DNA from: Vibrio sinaloensis
Lineage (GTDB): Bacteria; Pseudomonadota; Gammaproteobacteria; Enterobacterales; Vibrionaceae
Direction of reading: 5' to 3'
Assembly (NCBI RefSeq): GCF_000808535.1
Contig: NZ_JWLV01000022.1
Coordinates: 1-64,000, forward strand
Length of the DNA: 64,000 bases
The notes beneath the pieces were generated by a model that worked only from the letters and a program-made list of their open reading frames with translations, did no database searches and was not told the origin of the DNA. The translations under genes and the position numbers were made by a program. Of this stretch, positions 10,471 through 19,798 are shown piece by piece (the first letter of the stretch is position 1; each line of letters begins with the position of its first letter).

Positions 10471-11751
10471 ATGAATGTTCGCGCTGCTGCAGCCAACGTC
10501 CTATTCCAAGTGGTCGATAAAGGCCAATCTCTTTCACACGCACTACCTGCGGCGCAAAAAACCATCAGACCAAGAGACCACGCTCTCTTACAAGAGATCT
10601 GTTATGGCGCACTGCGTTACTTGCCACGTTTGGAATCCATCGCCAATGAGCTCATGGATAATCCACTGAAAGGGAAAAAACGCGTATTCCACCATCTAAT
10701 TCTGGTTGGTATTTACCAACTTAGCTTTATGCGTATTCCCGCTCATGCGGCAGTAGCAGAAACGGTGGAAGGCACCAAGACGTTGAAAGGCCCAAGCCTG
10801 CGCGGCCTAATCAATGCCGTATTACGTAGCTACTTACGTGATCAAGAAGCATTAGATGAAAAAGCCGTTAGTCACAATGCCGGCAAATATGGTCACCCGA
10901 ACTGGCTATTGAATATGCTGCGTGAAAGCTACCCAGAGCAATGGGAGCAATTGGTCGAAGCAAACAACAGCAAGGCCCCAATGTGGCTACGCGTGAATCG
11001 TCAGCACCACACGCGCGATGAATATCTTGAACTGCTGAAAGATGCAAACATTGAATTCAGCATTCACCCAGAAGCAGAAGATGCCATAAAATTGGCCTCG
11101 CCTTGTGACGTAACCCTTCTTCCAGGCTTTGACCGCGGTTGGGTATCAGTCCAAGACGCTGCCGCTCAGCTGTCTGTGAACTATCTACAGCCACAAAATG
11201 GCGAGCTGATCCTTGATTGCTGTGCGGCGCCAGGTGGCAAAACCGCCCACATCCTTGAGCACACAGAAGATACCGAAGTGGTTGCGATTGATTGTGATGC
11301 TAAGCGTCTTGATCGCGTCTATGACAACTTAGAACGTCTACAACTGCGCGCGGATGTGATTTGTGGCGATGCTCGCTACCCTCAAGAGTGGTGGAGCGGC
11401 GAAAAATTTGACCGCATTCTCCTTGATGCTCCTTGTTCGGCGACTGGTGTTATCCGTCGTCACCCTGATATTAAGTGGCTACGCCGAGCAAACGACATTG
11501 ATGCGCTTGCTGAGCTGCAAAGTGAAATCATGGATGCAATGTGGGGGCAACTGAAAGCCGGTGGCACTATGGTTTACGCAACCTGCTCAATTACGCCAAA
11601 AGAGAATGTCCTTCAAGTGAAAGCATTCTTAGAACGCACAAGTGATGCGACACTAGTCGGCTCTGACATCAACAATCCAGGACGCCAAATCTTACCTGGC
11701 GAAGAGGATATGGATGGTTTCTACTACGCAGTGCTAGTGAAACAAGCATAA
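10471..11751 (+). CDS. rsmB: 16S rRNA m5C967 methyltransferase RsmB
   Basis: Methylates C967 of 16S rRNA using SAM. The 426 residues carry an N-terminal NusB-like helical domain (about 1-140) and a C-terminal Rossmann methylase domain. Visible: SAM loop [11 protein letters not shown] near residue 250, DAPCSATG with C322, and ATCSI with C372, the two cysteines of the m5C mechanism. Follows fmt by 71 bases, the conserved def-fmt-rsmB-trkA order. Confidence 0.97.
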   Translation: MNVRAAAANVLFQVVDKGQSLSHALPAAQKTIRPRDHALLQEICYGALRYLPRLESIANELMDNPLKGKKRVFHHLILVGIYQLSFMRIPAHAAVAETVEGTKTLKGPSLRGLINAVLRSYLRDQEALDEKAVSHNAGKYGHPNWLLNMLRESYPEQWEQLVEANNSKAPMWLRVNRQHHTRDEYLELLKDANIEFSIHPEAEDAIKLASPCDVTLLPGFDRGWVSVQDAAAQLSVNYLQPQNGELILDCCAAPGGKTAHILEHTEDTEVVAIDCDAKRLDRVYDNLERLQLRADVICGDARYPQEWWSGEKFDRILLDAPCSATGVIRRHPDIKWLRRANDIDALAELQSEIMDAMWGQLKAGGTMVYATCSITPKENVLQVKAFLERTSDATLVGSDINNPGRQILPGEEDMDGFYYAVLVKQA

Positions 11752-11759
11752 TTAATTTG

Positions 11760-11795
11760 AGCGGCTAATGACTTTGTCTTAGCCGCTATTTCATT
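11760..11795 (+). terminator. Probable terminator after rsmB
   Basis: AGCGGCTAA and TTAGCCGCT form a 9-bp stem with a 10-base loop (11769-11778), followed by ATTTC. The U-tract is poor, so termination may be partial with read-through into trkA. Confidence 0.55.
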
Positions 11796-11852
11796 GCAAC
11801 GAGTAAATACTTAAGCTGTATTCAACCAGCTAAGCGAATAAAGAGAAAAGCT

Positions 11853-13229
11853 ATGAAAATCATCATTCTTGGCGCAGGTCAGGTCGGCGGTACTTTGGCT
11901 GAAAACCTGGTAGGTGAAAACAACGACATTACCATCGTTGACCGAGATAATGACCGGCTGCGTGAACTGCAAGACAAGTATGACTTACGTGTCGTCCACG
12001 GTCATGCAAGCCACCCAGACTCTCTGCGTGAAGCAGGGGCCCAAGATGCCGATATGCTGGTTGCGGTCACCAATACCGATGAAACCAACATGGCCGCGTG
12101 TCAGGTCGCGTTTTCTCTCTTTAACACGCCAAACCGAATTGCTCGCATTCGATCTCCACAATACCTTGCTGAAAAAGAAGCACTCTTCCAATCAGGCGCC
12201 GTTCCAGTCGATCACCTGATTGCGCCAGAAGAGTTGGTGACAAGCTACATTGAGCGTTTGATCCAATATCCAGGTGCACTGCAAGTGGTGAGCTTTGCTG
12301 AGCAAAAAGTCAGCTTAGTTGCCGTAAAAGCTTACTATGGGGGTCCACTGGTTGGTAATGCTCTTTCCACTCTACGCGAGCACATGCCACACATCGATAC
12401 TCGTGTTGCGGCTATCTTCCGTCAAGGCCGTCCAATACGCCCACAAGGCACCACCATTATCGAAGCCGATGACGAAGTCTTCTTCGTGGCGGCAAGCAAC
12501 CACATTCGCTCAGTGATGAGTGAATTGCAACGCCTAGAAAAACCGTACCGCCGCATCATGATTGTCGGCGGGGGTAACATCGGCGCAAGCTTGGCGAGGC
12601 GCCTTGAACAGACTTACAGCGTAAAACTGATTGAGCGCAGCTATCAACGTGCTGAAAAACTCTCTGAAGAGTTAGAGAATACCATCGTTTTCTGTGGTGA
12701 CGCCGCAGACCAAGAACTGCTGAGCGAAGAGAACGTCGACCAAGTGGACGTGTTCATCGCCCTCACCAACGAAGATGAAACCAACATCATGTCTGCCATG
12801 CTTGCCAAACGCATGGGGGCAAAAAAAGTGATGGTACTGATCCAACGCGGCGCCTATGTTGATCTCGTCCAAGGTGGCGCGATTGATGTAGCCATCTCCC
12901 CACAACAAGCCACCATCTCTGCGCTTCTCACTCACGTGCGCCGTGCTGACATTGTCAATGTATCCTCGTTGCGCCGTGGCGCGGCCGAAGCCATCGAAGC
13001 CGTTGCCCATGGCGATGAAACCACTTCGAAAGTGGTGGGACGTGCGATTGGTGACATCAAACTACCGCCGGGCACCACCATTGGTGCGATTGTCCGCGGT
13101 GAAGAAGTTCTGATCGCCCATGACCGAACCGTAATTGAACAAGATGACCACGTGGTGATGTTCTTAGTTGATAAGAAATATGTACCAGACGTGGAAGCGC
13201 TATTCCAACCGAGCCCATTCTTCCTTTAG
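11853..13229 (+). CDS. trkA: Trk potassium uptake regulatory protein TrkA
   Basis: Cytoplasmic NAD-binding gating subunit of the Trk K+ uptake system. The 458 residues contain two RCK units, each a Rossmann domain plus a TrkA-C domain. The nucleotide loops are visible as [13 protein letters not shown] (5-17) and [16 protein letters not shown] (near 237). Ends 10 bases before the trkH start, so the channel and its regulator are co-expressed. Confidence 0.97.
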   Translation: MKIIILGAGQVGGTLAENLVGENNDITIVDRDNDRLRELQDKYDLRVVHGHASHPDSLREAGAQDADMLVAVTNTDETNMAACQVAFSLFNTPNRIARIRSPQYLAEKEALFQSGAVPVDHLIAPEELVTSYIERLIQYPGALQVVSFAEQKVSLVAVKAYYGGPLVGNALSTLREHMPHIDTRVAAIFRQGRPIRPQGTTIIEADDEVFFVAASNHIRSVMSELQRLEKPYRRIMIVGGGNIGASLARRLEQTYSVKLIERSYQRAEKLSEELENTIVFCGDAADQELLSEENVDQVDVFIALTNEDETNIMSAMLAKRMGAKKVMVLIQRGAYVDLVQGGAIDVAISPQQATISALLTHVRRADIVNVSSLRRGAAEAIEAVAHGDETTSKVVGRAIGDIKLPPGTTIGAIVRGEEVLIAHDRTVIEQDDHVVMFLVDKKYVPDVEALFQPSPFFL

Positions 13230-13239
13230 GATTGGCACC

Positions 13240-14685
13240 ATGGTCAATTTCCGCCCTGTATTGTTCGTGATAGGGCTAGTGCTTTCGAAACTAGCTCTGT
13301 TCATGTACGTGCCAACACTGGTGGCATTTTTTAGTGGTACTCCGGGATTCTTGGAGTTTGGTCAATCGGTACTGATCACCCATCTGGCCGCCTTTACCTG
13401 CCTCAGTTTAGGCAGAACCAAAAACTTTAAGCTCAGCGTGCGCGACATGTTCCTAATTACCAGCTTGGTTTGGACCATCGCTAGCGCTTTCGCCGCGTTG
13501 CCATTTGTATTTATCAACCACATTAGCTTTACCGACGCGTACTTTGAAACCATGTCTGGCATCACCACCACAGGTTCAACAGTGCTGAGTGGCCTAGATA
13601 ACATGGCACCCAGTATTTTGCTGTGGCGCTCAATCTTGCAGTGGTTAGGTGGGATTGGCTTCATCGTGATGGCGGTAGCGGTATTACCGATGCTCAACGT
13701 CGGCGGGATGAAACTGTTCCACACTGAGTCTTCGGATTGGTCTGATAAAAGCAGTCCTCGAGCGAAAACCGTCGCCAAGAACATTATGTCCGTCTATGTG
13801 GTACTGACAGGGCTTTGCCTGATTGGCTTTATGCTGACAGGGATGAATTTGTTTGAAGCCATCAACCATTCATTTACCACGTTATCAACGGGTGGCTACT
13901 CAACCTCCGATGGTTCAATGAACCACTTTTCGAATGGCGCTCATTGGGTCGCAACCTTGTTTATGTTCTTGGGTGGCTTGCCGTTCTTGTTGTTCGTATC
14001 TGCGATCCGTAAACGACGCTTCGACGAACTGTTAGAAGATGCACAAGTGCGTGGTTTTACCTATCTGTTCCTTGGCAGCAGCTTAGTGATTGCCGCATGG
14101 TTGGTGATTCGAGATGGCTACACCGTCCTTGATGCGCTGCGTGTTTCTATGTTCAACATTGTATCAGTCGTCACAACAACAGGATTCGGCTTAGAAGACT
14201 TTACCGCTTGGGGTGCTCTGCCAACCACACTCTTTGCCTTTTTGATGATGGCGGGCGCTTGTTCGGGTTCAACCTCGGGCGGAATAAAAATCTTCCGTTT
14301 TCAGATTGCTCTGACTCTGTTAAACAAACAGATGATGAAGTTGATTCATCCTTCAGGTGTCTTCGTCCAGCGCTACAACCGCCGCCCAGTGAATGATGAT
14401 ATTGTCCGCTCAATCGTCGCGTTTGGGTTGATGTTTTTCATCACCATCATTGTCGTTGCTGGCTGCTTGAGTGCAATGGGCCTTGACCCAATCACCAGCA
14501 TTTCTGGCGCGATTACCGCCGTGGCCAATGTCGGTCCTGGGATGGGCAGCATTATAGGCCCAACGGGCAACTTTGCTCCTCTACCAGACGCGGCTAAATG
14601 GATACTGAGCTTAGGAATGCTGATGGGGAGGCTTGAAATTCTTACCTTACTGGTGCTGTTCTTCCCGGCATTTTGGCGCCGCTAA
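13240..14685 (+). CDS. trkH: Trk potassium uptake channel TrkH
   Basis: Inner-membrane K+ channel subunit. The frame is open inside trkA, but the ATG at 13240, with AGG 10 bases upstream, gives MVNFRPVLFVIGLVL and 481 residues, the usual TrkH size. Selectivity-filter segments are recognisable as repeated TTTGSTVL, TLSTGGYS and TTTGFG, with ANVGPGMG in the fourth pore loop. Its stop lies one base from the stop of the convergent trhA gene, with no terminator between. Confidence 0.96.
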   Translation: MVNFRPVLFVIGLVLSKLALFMYVPTLVAFFSGTPGFLEFGQSVLITHLAAFTCLSLGRTKNFKLSVRDMFLITSLVWTIASAFAALPFVFINHISFTDAYFETMSGITTTGSTVLSGLDNMAPSILLWRSILQWLGGIGFIVMAVAVLPMLNVGGMKLFHTESSDWSDKSSPRAKTVAKNIMSVYVVLTGLCLIGFMLTGMNLFEAINHSFTTLSTGGYSTSDGSMNHFSNGAHWVATLFMFLGGLPFLLFVSAIRKRRFDELLEDAQVRGFTYLFLGSSLVIAAWLVIRDGYTVLDALRVSMFNIVSVVTTTGFGLEDFTAWGALPTTLFAFLMMAGACSGSTSGGIKIFRFQIALTLLNKQMMKLIHPSGVFVQRYNRRPVNDDIVRSIVAFGLMFFITIIVVAGCLSAMGLDPITSISGAITAVANVGPGMGSIIGPTGNFAPLPDAAKWILSLGMLMGRLEILTLLVLFFPAFWRR

Positions 14686-14686
14686 T

Positions 14687-15340
14687 CTAAATAGGTTTTA
14701 CGTAAAAATAGATCGCAAAGAAGTGGCAAGCGCAACCCGCGAGTACAAACCCGTGCCAAATCGCGTGGTTGTACGGGATGCGTTTCGCCACATAGAAAAT
14801 AACCCCCAGCGAATAAATTAAACCGCCGACAGCCAAAAGGGTCAGCCCACCTACTTCCAAGTTCAGCGCCAATTGATAAATCACGATCAATGATAACCAC
14901 CCCATCAGCAGGTAGGTCACCAAAGATAGTTTCTTAAAGCGATAAACAAAGGCAAGCTTCATAATGATGCCGATCAGCGCTATCGACCAAATCACAATCA
15001 TCAAACCGATCGCAAGTGGCGTTCTTAAGCTGACCAGTAAAAAAGGCGTGTAACTGCCAGCAATTAATAAGTAAATCGCGCAATGATCAAAGGTTTTTAA
15101 CGCTCGTTTGGCGCGCTGATAAGGAATGGCATGGTACAGCGTCGAAGCGAGGAACAGCACGATCATACTACTGCCGTAAATGCTCATGCTGGTAATGGTC
15201 AGTGCGTCGGCATTGTGATCAATCGCTTTGACCAACAATAGAATCAGACCAACAATGCCCAGCACCATGCCTAGTGCATGCGTAATCGTATTGGCGATCT
15301 CTTCTTTGACGCTATATTGAGATGACTCGCTGACGGACAT
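14687..15340 (-). CDS. trhA: Hemolysin III family (PAQR-like) membrane protein
   Basis: Seven-helix membrane protein of 217 residues in the PAQR/hemolysin III (YqfA/TrhA) family. Conserved metal-site residues can be seen: S and H in LASTLYHA, D in [17 protein letters not shown], and the HxxxH of [16 protein letters not shown] near the C-terminus. The family name comes from a Bacillus protein; hemolytic activity should not be assumed. E. coli relatives affect membrane energetics. Convergent with trkH. Confidence 0.9.
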   Translation of the reverse strand: MSVSESSQYSVKEEIANTITHALGMVLGIVGLILLLVKAIDHNADALTITSMSIYGSSMIVLFLASTLYHAIPYQRAKRALKTFDHCAIYLLIAGSYTPFLLVSLRTPLAIGLMIVIWSIALIGIIMKLAFVYRFKKLSLVTYLLMGWLSLIVIYQLALNLEVGGLTLLAVGGLIYSLGVIFYVAKRIPYNHAIWHGFVLAGCACHFFAIYFYVKPI

Positions 15341-15427
15341 AGCAGTGCCTACTCCAGAATTTGAATAATTGCTCCAGAGTATGGCACATTCAGCTTACAC
15401 TTGTAAGCCTAAAATAAGAAAGCTAGG

Positions 15428-16225
15428 TTAAGAGTGGTTATCTAAGTACTCAAGGACCAGTTCACCGGCTTTTTCAGCGGAGGTGTGCAATGGGATTTTC
15501 AGCTCTCGCTTTAACTGGCCAACCCCCAACAGACTCGCGAGCATTCCTTTCGCCCCCTCGCGATGGCGATCGATTTCAAACCACATCTGAAGCGATTCTT
15601 CACTGCGATACGCGACCACTTCTAATTCACGCCAGCGACCATGAAATGGTCCCGTAGTTGGAACAAATTCAAACTCCTGAACAAAGGGCATCGCAAACCC
15701 ATCGACTTGCTCACATTCAACTTGGCGGATACGTAGACCTTGCTCTTCCAACGCGGTAAAGATGCCATCTAAAAGCGGGTCAGGACGTACTGTTAAGATG
15801 TCTTTATCGCTAGGGTCTTTGGCCATCGCAATGTCGAGACCAGTCTCTAACCATACTTTGGAGTCGCCAATCGTTACTGGTGTATTCCATGGCACCTCTA
15901 ATTCGACATCAAACGTCCGTTCCTCGCCAGGTTGCAGAGTAAAAGCGTACGGCAGTTTCCAGTCAGCGAGTTGATAACTGGCTGGGACACGGCGCATTCG
16001 TCCTGCCGTGTGCTTGTTCTTATCATGATCCGCAGGCACTTCTTTGATATAGCGACAAAACAGTTTGAGCTCTATGTTGTCGATTTCTTGCGCCGTCGCG
16101 CCACCATAAACATGGATCACCACATTCGCCTTTTGGCCAGGATAAAGGACCTCTTGCTGCAACACAGAATCAACTTTCGCTGAACCGATTCCAAAACTCG
16201 CCAGTGTCTTTTTAAAAAACGACAT
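15428..16225 (-). CDS. Spo0M-like arrestin-fold protein
   Basis: Cytoplasmic protein of 265 residues resembling the Spo0M (sporulation-control) family. The N-terminal half is beta-rich (VLQQEVLYPGQKANVVIHVYGG; AFTLQPGEERTFDVELEVPWNTPV), as expected of an arrestin-like sandwich; the C-terminal part includes ELEVVAYRSEESLQMWFEIDRH. This organism does not sporulate, so the name reflects homology only; its role in vibrios is unknown. Monocistronic, with AGGAG just upstream of the ATG. Confidence 0.85.
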   Translation of the reverse strand: MSFFKKTLASFGIGSAKVDSVLQQEVLYPGQKANVVIHVYGGATAQEIDNIELKLFCRYIKEVPADHDKNKHTAGRMRRVPASYQLADWKLPYAFTLQPGEERTFDVELEVPWNTPVTIGDSKVWLETGLDIAMAKDPSDKDILTVRPDPLLDGIFTALEEQGLRIRQVECEQVDGFAMPFVQEFEFVPTTGPFHGRWRELEVVAYRSEESLQMWFEIDRHREGAKGMLASLLGVGQLKRELKIPLHTSAEKAGELVLEYLDNHS

Positions 16226-16388
16226 GCGCTCCTCCTTGGCAATCTTCGCTTTAACTATGCTTAAAGTAACATACTAATCTGCCACGATGTATCAGGGATG
16301 CAACACCTCTCACAGAAACTTTCTCCTACGACTAAGGCCGTAGTGAATAGCTGTCGATCAATAAAAGTCTTGGTGCTAATCTAACCAA
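16226..16388. other. Spacer upstream of the 16.4 kb RNA element
   Basis: No gene seen. It holds the spo0M-like gene's ribosome-binding site at the left edge and an inverted repeat CTACG/CGTAG (16325-16342). Any promoter for the 16.39-16.70 kb element should lie here; TTGGTG (16370-16375), 16 bases and TATGCA (16392-16397) is one weak candidate, though it would start inside the first hairpin. Confidence 0.4.
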
Positions 16389-16514
16389 TGATATGCACGC
16401 ATATCAGCATTCCTGTCCCGCAGTTTGGATTGGCGAAAGCCAGAGAGCCACCCTTCAGTAATGAAGCTCAACTCAAAGCGGGCCAGGCCATTACATTGGC
16501 AATGGAATTGCCTG
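16389..16514 (+). ncRNA. Candidate structured cis-regulatory RNA (riboswitch-like), unassigned
   Basis: Manual folding gives an unusually ordered structure. Hairpin 1 is TGATATG/CATATCA with loop CACG (16389-16406). A three-way junction follows. Its closing stem pairs CCTG with CAGG (16412-16415/16484-16487), CCCGC with GCGGG (16417-16421/16478-16482) and AGTT with AACT (16422-16425/16470-16473). Arm 2 is TTGGC/GCCAG with a GAAA tetraloop (16430-16443). Arm 3 is GAG, a CCACC bulge, then CTTCA/TGAAG with a GTAA tetraloop (16445-16469). Downstream, GGCAAT/ATTGCC (16498-16512) competes with CCATT/AATGG, and GCCTG at 16510-16514 could capture the CAGGC that closes the junction. Two GNRA loops, a 5-nt bulge and mutually exclusive stems before a small ORF resemble a riboswitch plus expression platform. 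I do not recognise a known class. Confidence 0.5.
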
Positions 16515-16530
16515 ACAGTTAGGTCAAGAA

Positions 16531-16698
16531 ATGCGCCCAACAACCGTCAGGTTCTCGCACACTAACCGTAGTGCGATGCGTCGTCGCAGTGGCTTTGTGG
16601 CTGCTCCAACGGCAAAGAAATCAGCTCCTGGTATGACTTTAGTGGAAAAGAGTGTCTTCATGAGCTCAACACCCACCAAAATCGTTAAAGCAGCTTAA
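16531..16698 (+). CDS. Hypothetical basic small protein (55 aa)
   Basis: ORF of 55 codons starting ATG with a possible AGG at 16521-16523 and ending directly before an intrinsic terminator. The product is highly basic: 6 Arg (including RRR at 17-19), 5 Lys, one Glu and no Asp. It has no membrane segment or signal peptide. Part of the sequence reads RRRSGFVAAPTAKKSAPGM. I do not recognise the family. A downstream Met at residue 16 is an alternative start. The tight fit between the structured leader and the terminator argues that it is a real transcription unit; that it is translated is inference. Confidence 0.5.
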   Translation: MRPTTVRFSHTNRSAMRRRSGFVAAPTAKKSAPGMTLVEKSVFMSSTPTKIVKAA

Positions 16699-16700
16699 TA

Positions 16701-16733
16701 AAAAGCGCGGCTTCGGCTGCGCTTTTTTCTTAA
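16701..16733 (+). terminator. Intrinsic terminator after the 55-codon ORF
   Basis: AAGCGCGGC and GCTGCGCTT pair (one G-T wobble) around a TTCG tetraloop and run into TTTTTTCTT. Strong by inspection, and it begins within a few bases of the ORF stop codon. Confidence 0.85.
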
Positions 16734-16795
16734 CTCAAATACGCCAATCTGATACCTTAATCAGCAAATCATTATAATTATTGTGGAGAAAGAAG

Positions 16796-17062
16796 ATGAA
16801 ATGTCATCGCATTGAGGAGCTGCTTGAGCTACTAGAGCCAGAATGGCAAAAAGACCAAGAGCTCAACTTATTGCAAATGATCGTAAAACTGGCTCAAGAA
16901 GCGGGCTACGAAGGTAAGCTGGAAGAGTTGACCGATGATGTCCTCATCTACCATCTCAAAATGCGCAACAGCGCCAAAGATGAAATGATTCCAGGTCTAA
17001 AAAAAGACCAAGAAGATGACTTTAAAACCGCGATTCTTCGCGCTCGCGGCATCATCAAATAA
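16796..17062 (+). CDS. yihD: YihD family protein (DUF1040)
   Basis: Cytoplasmic protein of 88 residues closely matching E. coli YihD along its length ([13 protein letters not shown], then [22 protein letters not shown] and [14 protein letters not shown]). Start set at 16796, behind GGAGAAAGAAG; the frame opens 5 codons earlier. Function unknown. In E. coli it also lies just upstream of srkA and dsbA; here ccoG is inserted between them. Confidence 0.93.
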   Translation: MKCHRIEELLELLEPEWQKDQELNLLQMIVKLAQEAGYEGKLEELTDDVLIYHLKMRNSAKDEMIPGLKKDQEDDFKTAILRARGIIK

Positions 17063-17079
17063 AACAAACAGATTCGGTT

Positions 17080-17106
17080 AAGGCGGCCACTTGGTCGCCT
17101 TTTTTA
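17080..17106 (+). terminator. Intrinsic terminator after yihD
   Basis: AAGGCGGCC and GGTCGCCTT form a stem around ACTT, followed by TTTTTT. Confidence 0.85.
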
Positions 17107-17181
17107 TACCCAAACCATCACAACACCACTAACTGTTAGGACATTTATTTATAAAACTGTACTGACCTTTGTTGTTAAAGG

Positions 17182-17232
17182 TTGATAACCTTAAAGAAAT
17201 AAAAATGTTATTGCGTATATAATCGCCGCCCA
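17182..17232 (+). promoter_or_regulatory. ccoG promoter with candidate FNR site
   Basis: A -10 TATAAT lies at 17218-17223. Upstream, TTGATAACCTTAAA (17182-17195) matches the FNR consensus TTGAT-N4-ATCAA fully in the left half and 3 of 5 in the right. Its centre at about 17188.5 is 41.5 bases from a start near 17230, the exact class II activator position. No good -35 is visible, as expected for an activated promoter. FNR or ANR control of cco genes is established elsewhere; here it is inference. Confidence 0.5.
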
Positions 17233-17311
17233 TAAGTATTTACTAAAATAGCAATGTCTACAGAGTGTGAGCTCAATAAATCACACCGTTCAAGCCTAAG
17301 AAGGAAGCTTC

Positions 17312-18730
17312 ATGAGTCAGGATAAGATCGATGTAAAAGATGTGACTCCTAAAACCTTTAACCCTAAGACCCATAAAACTAAGGGCGATAGGTTTAACCC
17401 AAGTAATCGTATTTACGTGCGAGAAAGTAAAGGCACATTCCAAAAGCTACGCCGCTATGGGGGATGGTTTTTACTGGTGCTTTTCGCCTCCATTCCATGG
17501 TTTTCGTACGGCGATCGCCAGGCAATCTTGCTCGACATTGGTAACCAACAGTTCAACTTTATTGGCACAACCCTTTACCCTCAAGATCTCACCCTACTCG
17601 CGCTGCTATTTATGATTGCCGCGTTCGGCTTATTCTTTATTACCACCTTTTTGGGCCGTGTGTGGTGTGGTTATCTTTGCCCGCAAACCGTTTGGACTTT
17701 TATGTACATCTGGTTTGAAGAAAAACTCGAAGGCAGCGCGAATAAACGACGCAAACAAGATTCCAATAAGCTCACCTCGAATCTACTGATGCGTAAAGTG
17801 GCCAAACATGCTGCTTGGATTGCCATTGCTATCGCCACAGGCCTGACATTCGTCGGCTATTTTGTTCCCGTGAAAGAGCTGGTAGTGGGCTTTTTTACCT
17901 TTGATGCCGATTTCTGGCCCGTGTTTTGGGTACTGTTCTTCGCGGGTTGTACCTATGCCAACGCAGGTTGGATGCGCTCTATCGTGTGTGTCCATATGTG
18001 TCCTTACGCGCGATTCCAATCGGCCATGTTTGATAAAGATACCTTTATCGTTGGCTACGACAGCCAGCGAGGAGAGAACCGAGGGCCTCGTTCTCGCAAA
18101 GCGGATCCGAAAGCGCTGGGTTTGGGTGATTGTATCGACTGTGACTTGTGTGTTCAGGTATGTCCAACCGGTATCGACATCCGTGACGGCCTGCAATATG
18201 AGTGTATCAACTGTGGTGCCTGTATCGATGCGTGTGACAAAACTATGGAGCGTATGGGCTATGACAAAGGCCTCATTAGCTACACGACTGAACATAGATT
18301 GTCGGGCAAACACACCAAAGTACTGCGCCCTAAACTGCTAGGCTATGGCGCCGTCCTGCTTGTTATGATTGGGTTGTTCTTCGCTCAAATTGCGGCCGTC
18401 GAACCTGCGGGCTTAAGTGTGCTTCGCGATCGAAACCAGCTCTTCCGCGTCAACAGTGCCGGTGAAGTCGAAAACACCTACACGCTAAAAGTAATCAATA
18501 AAACTCAACAGCAGCAGGTTTACAATCTAGATGTAGAAGGGCTGGGCAATGTCTCTTGGTATGGCAAACAAACCGTTCAAGTTGCACCAGGTGAAGTACT
18601 GAGCTTACCAATGAGCCTAGGCGTCAACCCAGAGAATCTAGACTCTTCGGTTTCCAAGATTCAGTTTATACTGTCTGACAGCGAAGACTTTACGATAGCC
18701 GTCGAGAGCCGATTCATTAAGAAGCTCTAG
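17312..18730 (+). CDS. ccoG: Cytochrome c oxidase accessory protein CcoG
   Basis: Membrane ferredoxin-like protein (472 residues) that helps deliver copper to cbb3-type oxidase. Five transmembrane segments are apparent; the first is at about residues 52-68 and the last near 345-365. Cysteine motifs GYLCPQTVW and CVHMCPYARF lie in the membrane part, followed by two 4Fe-4S ferredoxin motifs: C274 CIDCDLCVQVCP and C298 CINCGACIDAC. The C-terminus from about 370 is the Ig-like FixG domain. The ccoNOPQ genes are not in this window. Confidence 0.95.
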   Translation: MSQDKIDVKDVTPKTFNPKTHKTKGDRFNPSNRIYVRESKGTFQKLRRYGGWFLLVLFASIPWFSYGDRQAILLDIGNQQFNFIGTTLYPQDLTLLALLFMIAAFGLFFITTFLGRVWCGYLCPQTVWTFMYIWFEEKLEGSANKRRKQDSNKLTSNLLMRKVAKHAAWIAIAIATGLTFVGYFVPVKELVVGFFTFDADFWPVFWVLFFAGCTYANAGWMRSIVCVHMCPYARFQSAMFDKDTFIVGYDSQRGENRGPRSRKADPKALGLGDCIDCDLCVQVCPTGIDIRDGLQYECINCGACIDACDKTMERMGYDKGLISYTTEHRLSGKHTKVLRPKLLGYGAVLLVMIGLFFAQIAAVEPAGLSVLRDRNQLFRVNSAGEVENTYTLKVINKTQQQQVYNLDVEGLGNVSWYGKQTVQVAPGEVLSLPMSLGVNPENLDSSVSKIQFILSDSEDFTIAVESRFIKKL

Positions 18731-18748
18731 ACCTTCATTACTCTATGG

Positions 18749-18776
18749 AAAAAGGCTCAGCAATGAGCCTTTTTTA
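18749..18776 (+). terminator. Intrinsic terminator directly before srkA
   Basis: AAGGCTCA and TGAGCCTT pair around GCAA, followed by a T-run to 18775. The srkA ATG begins only 4 bases after the T-run. Confidence 0.85.
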
Positions 18777-18779
18777 TTT

Positions 18780-19766
18780 ATGACTCAACACGCTTTTAAC
18801 TTTGATGCTCTGACGCCAGACTTTATGTGGTACGCACTGGAAAGCATTGGCATTCGCGCTGAATCCGGTTTCTTGGCCCTCAACAGCTACGAAAACCGCG
18901 TCTACCAATTTACTGATGAAGAGCGCCAACGCTACGTGGTTAAGTTTTACCGCCCAGAACGCTGGAGCCAAGCTCAGATTCAAGAAGAGCACGACTTTAC
19001 CCTCGAGTTGATCGAATCCGAGATTCCAGTCGCACCTCCTGTCATCATCAACGGTCAGTCACTCCATCAATACCAAGGCTATCTGTTTGCTTTGTTTGAG
19101 AGCGTCGGCGGACGTCAGTTTGAAGTGGATAATTTGGAACAACTCGAAGGGGTTGGTCGCTTCCTAGGACGTATTCACAAGGTTGGCGCAAAACAGACAT
19201 TTGAGCACCGCCCCTCCATCAGCTTGGACGAATACCTTTATCAGCCTCGCACCTTGCTGCAAAACTCTCAGTTTATTCCAATGCACCTAGAGAATGCGTT
19301 TTTTAACGATCTAGACCTACTGATCAAAACGCTTGAACAGCATTGGACAACGCCAAGTTCCCAGATTCGTCTCCACGGCGATTGCCACCCTGGTAACATC
19401 TTATGGCGTGATGGGCCTATGTTTGTCGACTTGGATGACGCTCGCAATGGACCCGCGATTCAAGATCTATGGATGTTGCTCAACGGAGAGCGTGCCGATA
19501 AGCTGATGCAACTGGACATTCTCTTGGAAGCCTACCAAGAATTTAGTGACTTTGATTCGAATCAATTGAAACTAATCGAACCATTACGCGGTCTACGTAT
19601 GGTGCACTATATGGCATGGTTAGCAAAAAGATGGCAGGATCCTGCTTTCCCGCTCGCCTTCCCATGGTTTGATGATCCAAAATATTGGGAAAGCCAAGTG
19701 TTGGCATTCAAAGAACAAATCTCAGCACTGAATGAGCCACCATTATCACTGATGCCGCAGTGGTAA
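18780..19766 (+). CDS. srkA: Stress response serine/threonine kinase SrkA (YihE)
   Basis: Eukaryote-like kinase fold, 328 residues, that protects cells from programmed death in E. coli. Catalytic D201 (LHGDCHPGN) and metal-binding D217 ([10 protein letters not shown]) fall at the same numbers as in E. coli SrkA, which supports the chosen start. The start is odd: it lies right behind an intrinsic terminator and no Shine-Dalgarno sequence is visible, so expression may rely on read-through, a leaderless message or a start later in the gene. dsbA follows after 32 bases, as in E. coli, where srkA and dsbA form a Cpx-controlled operon. Confidence 0.94.
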   Translation: MTQHAFNFDALTPDFMWYALESIGIRAESGFLALNSYENRVYQFTDEERQRYVVKFYRPERWSQAQIQEEHDFTLELIESEIPVAPPVIINGQSLHQYQGYLFALFESVGGRQFEVDNLEQLEGVGRFLGRIHKVGAKQTFEHRPSISLDEYLYQPRTLLQNSQFIPMHLENAFFNDLDLLIKTLEQHWTTPSSQIRLHGDCHPGNILWRDGPMFVDLDDARNGPAIQDLWMLLNGERADKLMQLDILLEAYQEFSDFDSNQLKLIEPLRGLRMVHYMAWLAKRWQDPAFPLAFPWFDDPKYWESQVLAFKEQISALNEPPLSLMPQW

Positions 19767-19798
19767 AAAGCCAAACAACGACAAACATGGAGTCAATA

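Noticed and set aside
13141-13160. CCACGTGG in trkA as a parS site
   Set aside because: Only the central 8 bases resemble parS; the flanks do not match.
16226-16700. Integron attC site or transposon end
   Set aside because: No core-site pair of the attC kind, no integrase, and the symmetry is that of nested RNA helices rather than one recombination site.
17783-18313. 176-residue minus-strand ORF inside ccoG
   Set aside because: Antisense to a conserved gene with intact cluster motifs; composition is odd and no start signal is seen.
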